From Candidatus Obscuribacterales bacterium (GTDB taxonomy: Bacteria > Cyanobacteriota > Vampirovibrionia > Obscuribacterales > Obscuribacteraceae): a stretch of DNA of 64,000 bases. Numbering within the stretch: position 1 is the stretch's first letter; every line of letters starts with the position of its first letter. Position numbers and translations under genes: made by a program. Location of the stretch: NCBI GenBank assembly GCA_019637435.1, contig JAHBVO010000006.1, forward strand, positions 558,001-622,000. The letters are read 5' to 3'. The notes under the pieces are model-generated. The model saw only the letters and a program-made list of their open reading frames with translations, made no database searches and was not told where the DNA came from. Of the stretch, positions 63,054-64,000 are shown piece by piece.

Positions 63054-63249
63054 CGGAGAATTCTTCCCTCGGCAGTGTTCGAGAGCTAATACCGGTGGGG
63101 TTCAGGTTTTATTCCCTGCCCAATATTAATTCTTAAAACCGCAGACAAGTCAGTTCGCCAAAACGCTTTCCCGACCCGACCTGTATTTTAAACCGGAAGT
63201 CACCACCCATGGAGCTACAGTTCACTCAATTCGACACCGTTTTACTTTT

Positions 63250-63864
63250 TCACCATGAGTAAATTTCCACATCCTCTCGTACTTGCAAATCGGGTCCTTC
63301 ATCGAACTCGATGTCTGCGTAAATCTCGTTCATCGTTATCGTGACCGTGTCATCACAGATGTCCAGCTCAAGAGATTCGCCGCTACCAATTACTTGAACG
63401 GTCCATTCATCATCGACCTTTCGAAATATTTCCAGTCGCTTTCTCGTTTGGTGAACGATCACATATTGCGTTACCGAATCCACATGCCTATATGCAACGA
63501 GCTTTTCACGTCGATCTGTTGATGCTGTGGAACGAGAAAGTACTTCGAATATTACTGTTGGTGTTTTCGTATAAACGCTCTTCTTATCAAATGCGCCGCA
63601 GTCGATCATCAAATCCGGATAGTAGAAACAGTTCAAATCTTCGATGCGAACCTTCATATCTGAAATGTAGACGGTGCATCCCTTTCCCTGAAGTTTAGCG
63701 CGGAGCGACATGGCAATATTTAATGCGATTACGTTGTGGGCTGCAGAGCCTCCGGTCATCGCGAAAACTTGCCCATCGACATATTCGTGTCTCTGCTTTT
63801 CCGCCGCTTCAAAGATCAGGTATTGCTCAGGCGTGAGGTTCGATAGCTTTTGCTGCTTTCCCAC
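63250..63864 (-). CDS. Uma2-family (DUF820) PD-(D/E)xK protein
   Basis: 204 residues from the preferred GTG at 63864 (GAGGAA at about seven bases); the frame extends to a GTG at 63885. Family features: LTPEQYLIFEAAEKQRHEYVDGQVFAMTGGSAAHN, then YYPDLMIDC and PTVIFEVLSRSTASTDRREKLVAYRHV, giving the D...E.K-like nuclease core. Uma2 proteins are very abundant in Cyanobacteria; nuclease activity is presumed from the fold, and the role is unknown. It is the last complete gene in the window and stands alone. Confidence 0.9.
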   Translation of the reverse strand: MGKQQKLSNLTPEQYLIFEAAEKQRHEYVDGQVFAMTGGSAAHNVIALNIAMSLRAKLQGKGCTVYISDMKVRIEDLNCFYYPDLMIDCGAFDKKSVYTKTPTVIFEVLSRSTASTDRREKLVAYRHVDSVTQYVIVHQTRKRLEIFRKVDDEWTVQVIGSGESLELDICDDTVTITMNEIYADIEFDEGPDLQVREDVEIYSW

Positions 63865-64000
63865 GGCACATTCCTCTTCGATCACCGATGAGTAAATTAT
63901 ACGGTGAACCGATCAAAATTTTGGACAGGCCTTGCCAGTTTCTGTCGGGAAAAAAGAGTTTTTGAGAGTTGAGCCAAGATCTAAATCTTGAATTTCTCAT

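Overview
The window is about 64 kb of densely packed bacterial chromosome with roughly 53 protein genes on both strands and no rRNA, tRNA or CRISPR array that I can see. The mix points to a non-photosynthetic relative of Cyanobacteria, of the Melainabacteria/Vampirovibrionia type (Obscuribacter-like). Supporting signs are a mini-RNase III, a WecG/TagA next to CsaB, a Uma2 protein, a zinc-ribbon Ser/Thr kinase, a TPR/SPINDLY-type glycosyltransferase, and Gram-negative envelope genes (two secretins, GmhB). This assignment is inference from gene content; no marker gene was aligned.

Layout. 0-12 kb: Ser/Thr kinase, a glutamate/leucine-dehydrogenase homologue with altered active-site residues, two hypothetical proteins, an eIF2B-like protein, a radical SAM protein, a TPR-GT41 protein and a small zinc-ribbon protein. 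12-17 kb: enolase, a secreted protein, S-adenosylhomocysteinase, a small EF-hand membrane protein and an OmpR-type regulator. 18-23.4 kb: two tandem CpaC-like secretin paralogues. 23.6-30 kb: a BlaI-type repressor, GmhB, and a minus-strand run csaB-tagA-mrnC-histidine kinase-degenerate REC/GGDEF/REC protein. 30-35 kb: glcE-glcF, RNase D and gcvPB. 35.5-39 kb: a HerA-like P-loop ATPase followed by a retron (promoter, ncRNA candidate, reverse transcriptase, strong terminator). 39-47.5 kb: APC permease, a zinc-ribbon/heptad-repeat membrane protein, an ABC1 kinase, RNase PH, a DUF2993 protein and a lipoprotein. 47.8-54.8 kb: gpmI; a Pho-type module (soluble PhoR-like kinase, PhoB, PhoU) continuing into holA; then LOG and rtcA. 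54.9-56.7 kb: etfBA. 56.9-64 kb: a Lys/Asp-repeat protein, a response regulator, a sugar acetyltransferase/ketoisomerase fusion, higBA with paired operators, msrBA-ECF sigma-anti-sigma, and a Uma2 protein.

The most notable system is the retron at about 37.75-39.06 kb. The reverse transcriptase (38079-38966) has the motifs of Ec86-like retron enzymes: SILNN..PH, PQGAPSSP, YCDD and VSGLVV. The 421 bp before it hold a candidate ncRNA with complementary ends (37786-37795 and 37990-38003), an 8-bp hairpin with a UUU triloop like the msr stem-loop of Ec86, and a sigma70-like promoter placed to start transcription at the 5' arm. The same-strand ATPase just upstream is a candidate effector, but that link is only positional.

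A second recurring theme is short degenerate tandem repeats (units of about 11 to 33 bp), often just 3' of genes, and repeat-expanded low-complexity proteins.
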